A stretch of 64,000 bases of DNA from Paguma larvata (GCA_030068075.1 CM057825.1:124345239-124409238); one strand, 5' to 3'; positions 21,601-33,320 are shown, numbered from the stretch's first letter. Translations and numbers: made by a program. The notes: a model not told the origin generated them from the letters alone.

Positions 21601-22430
21601 GTTATGAAGCACTGGGGAGTGTAAGAATCTTCCTTCCTTTCTCTTTTTCTCTCCTCTTTTCTCCCTCTCTCCCTTCCGTCTTTCACCTGTATCTGCCATT
21701 TTGTGTAACACCTGTGTGTTGGAGATTAGAAGAATAAACAGATAGAGAGATGGGGAAAAGGACTCAAATAAAAGAAAATGGAAGGTAAATAGATTTTATA
21801 ATTTTTGAAGGTTATGAGTATTGTTTTCAGGCTTTTCTTTTGCTCCCCATAAAACAAGCAAGCAGGCAAATAAAGAAACCTTGCAGGGACTGATACAAGA
21901 TGAACAAAGTTTTAGAAGCTTTTCCTCAGAAAAAAAGCCATGCTGATTTATAAGCAGAGTATCCGTTGTGAGGATTTGGAAGGAGATGAACATGTATCAC
22001 TTGCCATCTAGACGTTTGTCAAAACCACTGAATTCTATGAAGTGGAAAGGATGAACGAAAGAACCAATATTAGAGAAAGAAGTTTGAAATGGGCTCTATG
22101 GTGTCAGAATTTTTCTACAAAGACAGGGAAGCTTTCAACTGTGTGGGATAAAGGCTCTCACTAAATGAGAAACCAATGGACCTTGGAGAGGGGTGTTTAA
22201 TGTCACCTTGAAGGTCACTTGGCTTTGTCAACTTTGGGTGTGTGGTCAAACCCTCTTCTGCTCAAACATGTCTCAGTATTTTCCTTCAGCGTCCTCCCTG
22301 GGTCCAGGGACATGTGTCTACTTTAGGGATTTAGTGCCCATCTCTTGGATATGGGGAGGGATTCAGGACACCTTGATTTATAGTCCTGCCATGACCGTTC
22401 ACAGATGGGAGAGGTAATTCCCCAAAAAGA
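21601..22430. other. Single-copy DNA, no gene seen
   Basis: A CT-rich run lies at 21630-21680. The rest is unassigned. Confidence 0.5.
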
Positions 22431-24095
22431 GGAAGGAGTGCTGTTATCAGAAGAAAGAGGAGTGGATGCTGGTCAACTCAAAACAACAAATACTTCTTGT
22501 ACTTGGAAGGTGATACTTGATTCCAGTTTTGAATTCAGCCTCTGTTGATGGCACGGCTTCCCAGATGACTCTGGGTCTGACTTCCCATGCTGTGCATTTG
22601 TCCTACTGAAGCATGGCATCCCAGTAGCAATGAGCACTCCCAATGCTCAGATCTTGGTTCCTAAATAGCATTGTCCACAAAAAGTTACCAGAGCTCCTTG
22701 GAGAAATGGGTGATCATAGGGTCATGGCAGGAAAGGTACAAGGTATACCTAAAACATCTTTTTTCATCAGAAAATATGGAGTGCTAAAAAAAAAATGATG
22801 GAGGCATGTCACAAGAATACAGGAGCCAGCCTGAAGCCAGATCCCACTGGCCAAATCTGGGAAAATCTGAGCATCAAAGTCAGTAATGGTAGTTATGGGC
22901 TATATATAACACATGGAATTAAAGACGAATCCATGAGTTCATGTTGGTATTAAGAAAGAAAAAGATGAGAGAAGGAGAAGGGAAAGTGTTGAAGACCATC
23001 GGCTAATAAATGTAGAAGAAATGGTGAGTTTACCAACTACCATTTTGCAATCATCATGGAAATATTCGATTCATGCAGAAATCAGCAACCTAGGCAGAAA
23101 CCATTAGGTGAAATATTGTGGGGAAGAGTGTGGTACCAGTCTCAGGGTCTCTCCCCGTGGATTATTGATTCATTCACAGTAAAGGCACGCTGGGAATGGA
23201 GAAATGTGCGGGCACCACCTTAGCTGAATGAATAATCAAACTTATCATCACATGCCTCCTGATACGAACGCTGAGAACATCACAGGAATACCTACGCAGT
23301 ATTCTTGCCCAGATTATAACCATGAGGACACAGCCCAATAAATCCCAGTTGAGGGACATTGTGCAGAACAACTGGCCTGCACTTCTCAAAAATATTAATG
23401 TCCTAAAAATAAGCAAACAAACAAACACATTTGAAAGCTGTTCTAGATGAAAGGAGAATAAAAGGGAGGGGACAATTAAATGCAATGTGTGATCTTTGAT
23501 TGGGTCCAAGCCTACCCCCCTGCAAAAAAAAAAAAATCGCTCTAAAGGACATTACAGGAACAATTGGGAAAATTTGAATAAGGACTGATTATTAGATAAT
23601 AGTATTACATTGATCATAAATCTCCAGAGTGTGGTAATTCAACGATAATTTTATAGCTCATTGTCCTTCCTCTTAGGAAATACATGACAACCTCTTTAGG
23701 ATTGAACTATCTGCAGCTTACTCTCACATGGTTCAGTACTATATATATGGCAAAATGTTAACAACTAGTTACATCCAAATGTTGGGTGTATGTTTTTATT
23801 GTTGTTGGACCTTTCTTACAACTTTAACATAAATGTGAAGCTTTAAAAATTTTTTTTTAAATGTTTATTTATTTTGAGAGAGAGGGAGAGACAGAGCACA
23901 AGCAGGGGAGGGGCAGAGAGAGAGGGAGACACAGAATCTGAAGCAGGCTCCAGGCTCTGAGCTGTCAGCACAGAGCCCAACATGGGGCTTGAACCCACAA
24001 ACAATGAGATCATGACCTGAGCTGAAGTCAGATGCTTCACCAACTGAGCCACCCAGGTGCCCCCATAAATGTGAAGCTTTTAAATACTTAAAGTT
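22430..24095 (+). mobile_element. Old L1M 3' UTR, long, plus
   Basis: The sequence follows the old L1M 3' UTR: GGACATTGTGCAGAACAACTG, AAATGCAATGTGTGATC, AGGACATTACAGGAACAATTG, TTAGATAATAGTATTACATTG, GCAAAATGTTAACAACTAG. A feline SINE splits its 3' end. The 5' limit is uncertain. Confidence 0.75.
23846..24063 (-). mobile_element. Feline-type CAN-SINE, minus, with perfect TSD
   Basis: Perfect 17-bp target-site duplication CATAAATGTGAAGCTTT lies at 23828-23844 and 24064-24080. It inserted in the L1M 3' UTR. Confidence 0.97.
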
Positions 24096-24470
24096 GGGTA
24101 AGAGTGTATCTGTGGGGTTCCAGGCTTGGCAAGGATGTTGGGTTCACCCTCAGCCTTCTGGGCCCTCCTCTTTGTCTGCAAACAGCCCTGCACTTGTGAC
24201 AGTCGCTTTTTCAAATTTTCATGGTGAAAGGTGTTGGCATCCTTAGCCATTGACTGAACTGTGTTCCAAGGACATGTTTCCAAGTCTAGCTGGAGAGAGA
24301 AAAGGACATATCTGGAAGATGGGTCTTGAAATGCCTGGTGGTGAATTTATGGGCTCGTGCCCTAAGGGCTGTCTTCAGGGCTTGCGAAGTGAGTTCTCTG
24401 AACAGTGAAGATTAGTCCCAGAATTGCAAGTCCATTTATGTCAGTTAGGTGGGGACCCCAAAAACCTCAA
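24096..24470. other. Single-copy DNA, no gene seen
   Basis: No repeat or exon recognised. Confidence 0.5.
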
Positions 24471-25085
24471 AAGAAAAAACTGACAGATTTGACTATATAC
24501 CAGTTAAAATTTCTGAGGCATTAGGCAAGGTGGACTCTAAATAATGAGAACCCATGACAGAGTTACTATCCCTAATACTCATAGTTACTGCCAGCTGATT
24601 TAAAACAAAAACACCCCAACAGGAAATTAGGCAAAAGGAGATAGATAAACAGACAAGTCACAACGCAGGATGTGCAAATGACCAATAAAAATCTGAAGCT
24701 ATACGCAACTTTCCTGTGTTTAAAGATTTTTAATTTGACTTTTAAATGAAATACAATTCTATATTCATCAGATTGGAAAAAGTCATTAAAACAGTTGATG
24801 CTATCTACAGTGGGAAAGGAAATAATGTTTTATATACTGCTGGCGTAACAGTAAATCATCACAACATTTTTAGGAAAGGCATTTTCTGTTACAACTTTAA
24901 AAAGAGCATATGCTTTGATATAGAAGTCACACTTTGAGGAATCCATACTATAAAGAACAAAGACATCGGTAGCTCAGGAGATGTGTTAGTAGCTAAGGAT
25001 ACGTTGTATATGAGTGTTCCTAATAGCTCGAGAAGGCAACAGTAGGGCCAGCCTGAATTGGAGACCATCTGAACGTCTGTGAACA
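24471..25085 (+). mobile_element. Old L1/HAL1-type ORF2 relic
   Basis: TTAGGCAAAAGGAGATAGATAA, CATCAGATTGGAAAAAGTC, TATACTGCTGGCGTAACAG and TAAAGAACAAAGACATCGG are in the order of an L1 C-terminal region. No frame survives. Confidence 0.6.
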
Positions 25086-25089
25086 GAGG

Positions 25090-25650
25090 AATGATTGATG
25101 AATGAATGGCTCATTCATTTACTTGCATATTTTTTAAGCATTTACTGTATGCTGGGCATAATTCTAGATACTACGGATAGGGCAGTGAATAATACAGATT
25201 TTGTTCCTTTATCATGAAGCTTATATTCGTGTGTGTGTGTGTAGCAAGGGAAAGACAATAAATAAGAGAAAAAATAAGGGAGATAATCTCAAATAGTGAT
25301 ACATGCTACAAAAAAAAAAAAAGGAGGATAATGAGCTCGAGAGTGGCTGGATGGGAGTCGCATTTGAATAAGGTGGTCACGGATGTCTCTCCGAGGAGGT
25401 GACATTTGAACAGAGACCTGAATGACGGCAGGGAGCCAGGTCTGAGAAGATCTTGGTGAAAAGTGTGCCACGCAGAGGGAGTAGCAAGTGTAAATGGGCA
25501 GGAATAAGTGACTGAGGAGTAAAAAGTCCAGTGTGGCTGGAGCCTCGTGGGAGAGGAGAGTGGTATGACGGGAGATGAGAGAAGGGGGTGGGGCGAGCAC
25601 GTAGGGCTTTGAGGCCATGGAAGGAGTTTCATTTTGTTTTTAGTATATGT
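25090..25650 (-). mobile_element. L2 LINE 3' part, reverse
   Basis: It opens with CATTTACTGTATGCTGGGCAT, the inverted L2 3' end, and continues through GAGGTGACATTTGAACAGAG and CCAGTGTGGCTGGAGCC. The minus-strand open frames at 25289-25632 (about 109 aa) are the L2 ORF2 C-terminus in decayed form. A short GT run at 25230-25243 and an A-run at 25309-25322 are secondary. Confidence 0.85.
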
Positions 25651-25674
25651 AATGGGGTTGAGATTTTAACACAT

Positions 25675-25790
25675 CACACTCAACTTGTGTACTGTATCTG
25701 TATAACTGTTTTACCTTTATCTACCCATCTCTATCTGTATCTCTGTGTATCTGTATCGGTCTATACCTCTAGCCATGACTATAGTTATAT
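25675..25790 (+). repeat. Degenerate TCTGTA/TATCTG low-complexity repeat
   Basis: Words TATCTGTA, TCTATCTG and TCTGTGTATC recur without strict period. Confidence 0.7.
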
Positions 25791-25887
25791 CCACTTTACT
25801 GTCTAACACTATTTAAATTCAGTTATTGGAAAACTTGTGTTTTTGTAACAACTTGGGTATATACATCTACTTTTTTAATTTAATTTT

Positions 25888-26103
25888 TTATTTTTTTAAG
25901 TTTATTTATTTATTTGGAAAGAGAGACAGAGAGAGTGAGTGGTGGAGGGGCAGAGAGAGAGAGGGGGAGAGAGAGAATTCCAAGCAGGCTTCGCACTGTT
26001 GGCACGGAGCCCAAACTGGGGCTTGAACTCAAAAACCGTGAGATCGTGACCTGAGCTGAAACCAAGAGTTGGACGCTTAATCGAGTGAGCCACGTAGGAG
26101 CCC
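25888..26103 (-). mobile_element. CAN-SINE, minus
   Basis: TTTATTTATTTATTTGGAAAG, the AG block, GAGCCCAAACTGGGGCTTG core and GTGAGCCACGTAGGAGCCC head end. Confidence 0.9.
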
Positions 26104-26227
26104 TTTTTTAAATTGCAAATTTTATGAAATCTAAATATGTATGCATCAAGTGTTTCCAAAGAAAATGTAACATCTGAATTGCGATGTGTTGCCAGTATAA
26201 AGTACACGCTGGATTAAGAAAAAAATG

Positions 26228-26306
26228 ATCTCTGCCCCTCCCCTGCTTGTGCTTCTCTTTCTCCCTCTCTCGAAAATAAAATAAAACATTAAAAAAAAGA
26301 AAAAAA
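26228..26306 (+). mobile_element. CAN-SINE 3' tail only, plus
   Basis: CTCTGCCCCTCCCCTGC and AAAATAAAACATTAAAAAAA are present without the tRNA-like head, so this is a 5'-truncated copy or a deletion remnant. Confidence 0.75.
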
Positions 26307-26429
26307 TGAATGTAAAATATCTCAATGATAATGATAAAATATTGATTACATGTTACAACAATAATTAAAATAATCATAAATAATTAAAAATACTATACTT
26401 AACTTCTTATGTATCTTTTTAGAATAACA

Positions 26430-27030
26430 GCTTAATTTAGACATAATTCACACAAAATTCGCCATCTAGAGCATACAATCTGAGTTTTAGTATATTCACA
26501 GTTGTGTAGCCATCACCACAACCAATTTTAGGCAAGTTTCATCCCTAAAATGAAACCCCAAACCCGTTAATAATCGCTCATCCTTGTCCCCAACCCTCCT
26601 GGCCCTAGAAGGCCACTGACTCATTTCCTGTCTTTATGGACTCGTCTTTTCTGGATATTTCATAAAAATGGCATCATATAATATGTAGTCTCTGTGTGTG
26701 GCTTCTTTCACTTAACATAAAGTTTTCAAAATTCCTCCGCGTTGCAGCATGGATCAGTACTCCATTCCTTTTTGTTGTGGAGTAATATTCTATCATATAC
26801 TACCGTTTGTTGACGGACATTTGGTGTGTTTTCACTCTTCGGCTCTATGGATGATGCGGATATGAACATCGGTGTACAGGTTTTGTGTGGACCGTGACTT
26901 TATTTCTCCTGGGTATATATGGAGGAACGGAATTGCTGAGTCGCATAGTTTTTGCTTTTTTTTTTAATGCGGCTACAAGACAATTTAAAATTACAATTGT
27001 GTCTTGCATTATTCCTTTTGCACCGTGCTG
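26430..27030 (-). mobile_element. Old L1M ORF2 end and 3' UTR, reverse
   Basis: TTGTGTAGCCATCACCACAA, TTTCTGGATATTTCATAAAAA, GGCTTCTTTCACTTAACATA and CGGAATTGCTGAGTCGCATA, in reversed L1M order. Confidence 0.85.
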
Positions 27031-27735
27031 GCCTAACCACATCAAATTTCCTCCCAAGACCCCATTCACCTGAGCAAAGGGAAAATACGTAAATTTGCCA
27101 ATTAGAAGTATCTGTCTTTTCCAGCTTCAAAAAGTCTTTTTTTTTTTTTTCTTACATAAAACAATCTTTTTCAGGTAAATATTCAGCTGACTTAAAAATC
27201 CATTTCCCTTTCGGGACCATTTCTCTTTTTCGTCCTACCTGCTTCCCAAGATGGTATTCCAGAGAGAGTTTGGGGTGAAGCCGGTATTCCTACTTTCTTC
27301 TTGGGGTCTTCATTAGCCCTGGGAAGTGTGGTTGATTTGGTCTTGGCCCTGGGGATCTGGGAGGCTTGTTCATGAGGAGTGGTGGAAGAAGCCTCCAGGA
27401 GGAGAAGTGTCTGGCCTCTGCGTGACTCAGTGTGCCTCTCGCCATTTGTCCTTAGCTCTGGTGCCTCCATGTTGACTCAGGGACCCCACAAGCTTTCTCC
27501 AGCCAACTCTCTGTCTACGTGCCCCCCCTTAGACCTTTCCAAACTCATGCAACTCTAGCTCCAGGCCAAAATGGAGAACTATTCTAGGGGAGGAGAATAT
27601 TCGCAAAATAATATGCCTAAGAGGTGAGGGGCAAGTCTTCCTGCTCTGGTGACTCCCCAGAATTATCTGGACATTTCCATCTCTTGTTCCTTTCCATTCC
27701 AAGGAAGAAGCCAGGTGCTTTCACTGGATTTGGTA
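27031..27735. other. Single-copy DNA; one basic/proline-rich ORF of unknown meaning
   Basis: A minus-strand frame at 27192-27470 (92 codons, start to stop) is rich in K, R, T and P and includes a PKKK cluster. A CAG|GTAGG donor-like site lies inside it near 27231 on the minus strand, but no convincing acceptor is seen upstream. I do not recognise a protein family, and random open frames of this length are common here. Confidence 0.3.
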
Positions 27736-27964
27736 AGATTCTTGGAGACCCTGGATTTTAAAAATTATATATGATGTGCTTTTAGTTACCTAGGTGTATA
27801 CATTGTTGCATACATAACAAGCGTAACCACCAAACTATACACTTAATACGGGTGAATTTTATTCTTTGTAAATTGTATCTCAGTAAAATTGGGTTAAGGA
27901 GAGAAAAAGTCAGATTTATATACATTACACTGGGAAGATATTTATGATACAGCATTAAGATATA

Positions 27965-27988
27965 TTTAATTAATTAATTAATTAATTT
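27965..27988. repeat. (TTAA)n tetranucleotide run
   Basis: TTAATTAATTAATTAATTAA next to the tail of the SINE at 27988. Confidence 0.9.
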
Positions 27989-28188
27989 TTAATGTTTGTT
28001 TTTGAGACAGAAAGAGACGGAGCACGAGCGGGGGAAGAGCAGAGAGAGAGGGAGACACAAAATCTGAAGCAGGCTCCAGGCTCAGAGCCGTCAGCACAGA
28101 GCCTGATGTGGGGCTCGAACCCTTAAACCATCGGATCATGAACTGAGCTAAGTCTGATGCTTAACTGGCTGAGCCACACAGGGACCCT
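27988..28188 (-). mobile_element. Feline-type CAN-SINE, minus
   Basis: AATGTTTGTTTTTGAGACAG to CTGAGCCACACAGGGACCC. Full length and moderately diverged. Confidence 0.93.
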
Positions 28189-28242
28189 GATTTTCCATGA
28201 AAAAGCAAGTTGCAGAGCAATGAGTAAAGATAATGTTTTTGT

Positions 28243-28467
28243 GAGGCGCCTGGGTGGCTCAGTCAGTTAAGCGTTAGACTTTGGATCAGGTCACGATCTC
28301 ACAGTTTGTGCGTTTGAGCCCCATGTAGGGCTCTGTGCTGACAGCTCAGAGCCTGGAGCCTGCTTCAGATTCTGTGTCTCCCTCTCTCTCTGCCCCTCCC
28401 CTGTTCATGCTCTGTCTCTCTCTCTCTCAAAAAAAAAATAAACATTAACAATGTTTTTTAAATAAAA
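28243..28467 (+). mobile_element. Feline-type CAN-SINE, plus, with TSD
   Basis: Target-site duplication AAAGATAATGTTTTTGT (28227-28243) versus AAAGATAACATTTTTGT (28468-28484). Head GAGGCGCCTGGGTGGCTCAG. It lies head-to-head with the SINE at 27988. Confidence 0.95.
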
Positions 28468-28944
28468 AAGATAACATTTTTGTACTTGAAAAAGGGGAGA
28501 AAGCCACATATATTTTTTGTATTTCTAATATAAACACAGATAGATGGTGGAAAATAACCCAAACTGCTTTCTCAGGAAGGGATTGGCTGGAGAGCGGAGG
28601 GGGGAGAAGGGTATTATTTTTTTCTTTGTGCTTTTCTCTACTGTTTGACTAGTCCTAATGAGTATACAGGATAAATGTTATTTTTTTTATTAAAAAACAA
28701 AATAGAGAGAAAACAATAATCATAATGATAGCAACAACAAGGAAGAAGCCAGTTAACCTTGCTAATTATTGCTTCGTTCTAGAGGAAGTTACCACAGGGT
28801 TTTTTCATTGAAAAAACCGTGTCCAGATTTTTATTCTGCTTTGAAAGCTTTGTGTTTTGACGAGTTACTCCTGGTGCGCCCTCTCGTCATTGCACCTTGA
28901 AGGTTCATTTTTTTTAAATAGCCTTTTTATCCAGCTTCCTGTTT

Positions 28945-30345
28945 TTAAAGAAAACTTCAGACTTTATCTGGATTTCTCAAGTTTTTCCACTAATGTCCAG
29001 GATCCAATGCAGGATGCTGCATTGCATTTATTTTATTTTTTTCCAGATTTATTGAGATATTATTGATGTATAATATTATAAAAGTTTAAGGTGTACCACG
29101 TAGGATTTAAAATTTGTATATACTGTGAAATGTTGACCCAATAAGGTTAGTTAATAGCTTCCCCACCTCACATAATTACCATTTTGTTGTTGTTACGGCA
29201 AGAACATTAAAGCCCAGTCTCTACTTTCGATTACATAATACAGTATTGTCAACTATAGTAACTTAGAGCCCCAGATCTCATGCCTCTTATAACTTATGTC
29301 GTTTGACCAACATCTCCCCTTCTCCCCCCACCCCGGCCCCTGGCAACCACCCATTCTACTCTCTATTTTTAGCAGTTCAGTGTTTTTATATCCCACGTGT
29401 GAGATCATACAGTATTTGTCTTTGTCCGCTTACTTCACCTAGCCACTCATCCTCAAGTTCCATCCATGTTGTCACAAATGGGAGGATTTCCTCCTTTTTT
29501 AGTGGCTGAATAATATTCCACGCTATGCAGATACCACATTTTCTGTGTCCATTCATTCACTGATGGACACTGAGGTTATTCCCGCCACATCGCATTGTGT
29601 CCCCATACATCCTTAGTTTCCTCCAGCCTGTGACTTTCTATTCTTTCCTTGGTTTTTAATGAACTCGATGGTTTTGAGGAGGACTGATTGGGTATTTTGT
29701 CAAACGTCTCTCATTTTGGGTTTGTCTGAACTTCACCTCACACGTTTTAGGCTGAGTGATGGATTTATGGGAAGACTAGGCCGGAGGTATATGCCACCCA
29801 TGTGATTTATTGAGAGCGATGCCCCTCTTGACCACGTAGTTAAGGTGGAGTCTCCCAGGCCTCCGCATGGCATGGTTACCAGGCTCTCTGGTCATACTCA
29901 AGCTCTTCTCCACGATTGTTAGAAGCCAGTTAGTAAGTCCAGCGCATACCCCGGGGAGCAAAATTGGAGGTTGGGAGGGTGGGGATCTATAGACATTATT
30001 TGGAATTCTTCTGTACAGAAGATCTGTAGTTTTTCCCTCAACGTGTTCATTTATTCAGCCATTTGTTTACATAAGCATGGACTCCTATATATTTATTTGA
30101 TACTTCAGGTTATAATCCAATCCTGCATTATTTATTTTCTTGCTCACATTGTTCCAGCTTTGGCCACTGGGGGGACCCTTCCAGATGGGCTTCCCTTGAG
30201 CTGCCCCCTCCTTTCTGCGAGCACTTCCTTACTTTCTGTCCCTATAAGATGCTCCAGGCTCATCTTGTATTTTCCCCACCCCGACCTCAGAATCAGCCAT
30301 TTCTCTGAGGAGCCCTGGTTCCTTGTATAGGAAAGTGTTACTAAG
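28945..30345 (-). mobile_element. Old L1M 3' UTR, reverse, split by another L1
   Basis: The piece 28945-29032 (TCAGACTTTATCTGGATTTC, GTCCAGGATCCAATGCAGG) continues at 29593-30345 (CCTCCAGCCTGTGACTTTC, TTAAGGTGGAGTCTCCCAGG, CATTTGTTTACATAAGCATG). The element at 29033-29592 interrupts it. Confidence 0.7.
29033..29592 (-). mobile_element. L1M fragment, reverse, nested in an older L1M
   Basis: CAGATTTATTGAGATATTATTG, AATAAGGTTAGTTAATAGC, CATGTTGTCACAAATGGGAGG and GGCTGAATAATATTCCACG. Reversed L1 3' end with part of the ORF2 C-terminus. Confidence 0.85.
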
Positions 30346-30356
30346 AAACCAAGACC

Positions 30357-30572
30357 CGAGGCTCCTGGGTGGCTCCGTCGGTTGAGTGTCGGACTTCCGC
30401 TCAGGTCATGATCTCATGGTTTGAGGGGTCGGGCTCTGTGCTGACAGCTCAGAACCTGGAGCCTGCTTTGGATTCTGTGTCTCTCTCCCCACCTCCCTCT
30501 CTCCCTCCCTCCCTCTCTCTCTCTCTCTCTCTCAAAAATAAATAAATATTAAAAAAATTAACAAAAAGATAA
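30357..30572 (+). mobile_element. Feline-type CAN-SINE, plus, with perfect TSD
   Basis: Perfect 14-bp target-site duplication AAGAAACCAAGACC lies at 30343-30356 and 30573-30586. A short internal deletion removes part of the B-box region after TCATGGTTTGAGG. Confidence 0.97.
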
Positions 30573-30639
30573 AAGAAACCAAGACCGGCAGCTAGATGAC
30601 AAACTTTATTTTTAATGCTTTCCTTGTTCGTCCGTGCTC

Positions 30640-30745
30640 CCCATTAGGCTCTAAGCCTCCCATTGGGCGGCAGTTTTGCTGACTTTCTCCTATAGCTCAT
30701 ATTATCTCCTATAGCTCAAGTCTGTTATTTGTTGAATGAACCAAG
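30640..30745 (+). mobile_element. L2 3' end, decayed
   Basis: AGGCTCTAAGCCTCCCATTGG and CTGTTATTTGTTGAATGAACC resemble the L2 terminus. A small internal duplication of CTCCTATAGCTCA is visible. Confidence 0.45.
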
Positions 30746-31644
30746 TTTATTGGAATACATCCTCACTTTCTTCTTTCATTCTTTCTCTCTTGTCACTAAA
30801 CTTACTTCCCTGTAATTCTGTCGTATAACTAGATCAAGAAAACGTGTAATGTCTTAACTCTCTGTCACCCATGGACTGATATCTCCTGTAATAAAGACAT
30901 GCGTGTGTAATGCATTCATTGAGTACGGACCACCACGCCTGCATATCGCCAGCAGTCACCCACCGTAGATGCATATTTGCAATTCACAGTCACTTCTTTT
31001 TATTCCTGGCCAGGGATTTGAAAAGAAAAGATACATTGTTTCTCCCTTTTGCAGCTCTTTTCCTTCCGCTCATTTCCATATGTCAGAATTGGACCGGTGC
31101 CCGACATTGCCTTTCTGTCTCACTGTCTAAACCAAACTCTCTCGTCTCTGAGTCCCCAGAGTGCCACCTTTATACTCACGCCGTGCTATTTGCATTTTAT
31201 TAGCTGTACTTACTCGTCTATGTCACGATGCTCGTAGAAGACTGTAAGTTGATTGCAGGCAGGATCTGTATCAGATTCAATGTCTTGCCTGTAAACAACA
31301 ACGAGGAATCGGCTATCCACAGGGAGCTGGAAATTTTAAAAATCAATGCAATTTTTTATCCTGTATTATCTATCATAATGTGTAATAATAGCTAAATTCC
31401 AGGAGGAAAAACAAAAGCAAATAAATAAGTTGATTAAAGGGAGTGGGAAAGTATAAAACTTAAATTCTAGCTATAAAATTACAAGTGATCTCTATGTGGA
31501 AGGTAGCTCAAAACAAATCTAACATTATGAGGAAATTCCTTTCTCGTTCATAAGCCCTCAGATTTTGTCAAACGCACAAGCAGCAACAATAGTCAATTAC
31601 ATCTGGCTATGAGGGGGGTCCACACACGTAATCTGACCTAGAAT
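30746..31644. other. Single-copy or unassigned DNA, no gene seen
   Basis: A possible second L2 3' end lies at 31190-31290 (AGAAGACTGTAAGTTGATTGC). The rest is unassigned and AT-rich from 31330. Confidence 0.45.
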
Positions 31645-31875
31645 TACAAAAGACCCATGTAGAAGAAAATTTATGACAGCGTTGTTTGTAACAAGGAAAA
31701 GTGAAACGAATTGGAAATAATCTGAATGTCCGTCAACAGCAAATGACCGGAGAGAGTTTGGTATATCTATACTATGGAATGTTGTACAGCTGTTGAAAAC
31801 AGATGAGATCTTAGCTGTTTTCCTGGAGAGATGTCCACGGTGCACTGAAAAGTGAGAAAAGGAAGGCGTGGCGTG
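31645..31875 (+). mobile_element. Old L1M ORF2 end, plus
   Basis: AATTGGAAATAATCTGAATGTC, TATACTATGGAATGTTGTAC and GTGCACTGAAAAGTGAG. Decayed. Confidence 0.7.
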
Positions 31876-32044
31876 ATGAGGAACAGCGTTCTTCCATGAA
31901 CACCACCCACTGTGGGCCAGGACGGACAAGGAGACCAGTGCAGGAAGGGACCCGCCAGCTGGGTGGGGGCAGAGGTTCCGATTGCCCTACAGGGAGGCGG
32001 GGCGGTCTCTCATGCAGGAAAGGACACACTCACCTTATATCTTT

Positions 32045-32665
32045 GTCTTTTCAGGGTGCCGTAAGAGAATGCTCTATACAGGGTAGCTTATAAACAATAG
32101 AAATTTATTTCTCCAAGTTCTGGAGTCTGGGAAGTCTAAGATCGAAGCGCTGGCACACTTGGGGTCTGATGAGCCTTCTTCCTGGTTCATAGAGGTTTTT
32201 GTCCTCTTGTTGGGACCTCCCGTGGTGGAATGGGGAAGGGAGCTCTCTCTCTGGGGTCTCTTTTATTTTATTTATTTATTTTTAATTTTTTTAATGTTTT
32301 TATTTATTTTTGAGACAGAGAGAGACAGAGCATGAGTGGGGGAGGGGCAGAGAGAGAGAGGGAGACACAGAATTCGAAGCAGGCTCCAGGCTCTGAGCTG
32401 TCAGCACAGAGCCCGACGCGGGGCTCGAACTCACAGACTGTGAGATCATGACCTGAGCCGAAGTCGGACGCTCAACCAACTGAGCCACCCAGGCGCCCCT
32501 GGGGTCTCTTTTAAAAGGGCACTAGTCCTATTCATGAGGGCTCCACCTTCATTTCATAATCACTTTCTAAAGGCCCCGCTTCTAAATACCATCACCCTTG
32601 GAGGTTATGATTTCAACATATGAATTTGGGGGGGCAGAATCATTCAGCCCGCTGCACCTTGCAGT
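32045..32665 (-). mobile_element. MaLR LTR (MLT1-like), reverse, split by a SINE
   Basis: AGCTTATAAACAATAGAAATT, TATTTCTCCAAGTTCTGGAG, then after the SINE TAGTCCTATTCATGAGGGC and TCAACATATGAATTTGGGGG. The outer phrases match one reversed MaLR LTR. Confidence 0.7.
32266..32498 (-). mobile_element. Feline-type CAN-SINE, minus, young, with perfect TSD
   Basis: Target-site duplication CTGGGGTCTCTTTTA lies at 32251-32265 and 32499-32513. The body is close to consensus, including CCCGACGCGGGGCTCGAAC with intact CpGs, so this is one of the youngest copies here. Confidence 0.97.
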
Positions 32666-32929
32666 GGCCGTGATCTGTTAGTCCCATCAGTTCCCACACG
32701 AAGGTAACATTCGTGTCTGGTGTTTCAGAGGTCTTGGGTGTCATTTGGGGATTTCCCTGTGGGTCGCTAGGGTCATCATGGCCTCTGGAGTTTAGATGAG
32801 GGAGAACCAATTTATGTTGATTCATTTTTTGTTTGTGGTATTTGAAATTTCTGAGCTTTATCTTTCAGAGAGGGGAGATTAAAAGGGCTGAGCACCAGCC
32901 TTCCCCTTTTTACTTAATGAGAAGGTGTT
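32666..32929. other. Unassigned DNA
   Basis: Continues from the LTR; no family or gene recognised. Confidence 0.4.
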
Positions 32930-33320
32930 TTTAGAGCGTTAAAAATGCCATCTATATCCATTCAAATGGACAACAACCGTCAGAAAAGGTGCTCGAACCC
33001 ACCAGTGTCAAAGAAATGCAAATTAGGGGCGCCTGGGTGGCTCAGTCGGTTGATCTCAGTTGGCTCAGGTCATGATCTCACGGTCTGTGAGCTCGAGCCC
33101 CGCATCGGGCTCTGTGCTGACAGCTCAGAGCCTGGAGCCTGCCTCAGATTCTGTGTCTCCCTCTCTCTCTCTGCCCTTCCCCTGCTCATGCTCTGTCTCT
33201 CTCTGTCTCAAAAATAAATAAACATTAAAAAAAATTTAAAAAAAAGAAATGCAAATTAAAGTAACAATGAGATGAATCTCTCAGGCTGGGGAGGAGAATG
33301 GAAAAGAATATTCGTGTCTA
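32930..33320 (+). mobile_element. Old L1M ORF2 fragment, plus, split by a SINE
   Basis: TTCAAATGGACAACAACCG, AAAAGGTGCTCGAACCC, and after the SINE AAATTAAAGTAACAATGAGATG. Confidence 0.65.
33026..33242 (+). mobile_element. Feline-type CAN-SINE, plus, young, with perfect TSD
   Basis: Perfect 16-bp target-site duplication AAAGAAATGCAAATTA lies at 33010-33025 and 33243-33258. Head GGGGCGCCTGGGTGGCTCAG is intact. A few bases are missing after GTCGGTTGA. Confidence 0.97.

Larger units (their letters stand above)
27735..28720 (+). mobile_element. Old L1M 3' end, plus, with two SINEs
   Basis: CACCAAACTATACACTTAAT, TTCTTTGTAAATTGTATCTC, AAGTTGCAGAGCAATGAGT, AAAGCCACATATATTTTTTG. The first part is a typical L1M 3' terminus. 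The later part may be a second L1M piece. Confidence 0.65.
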
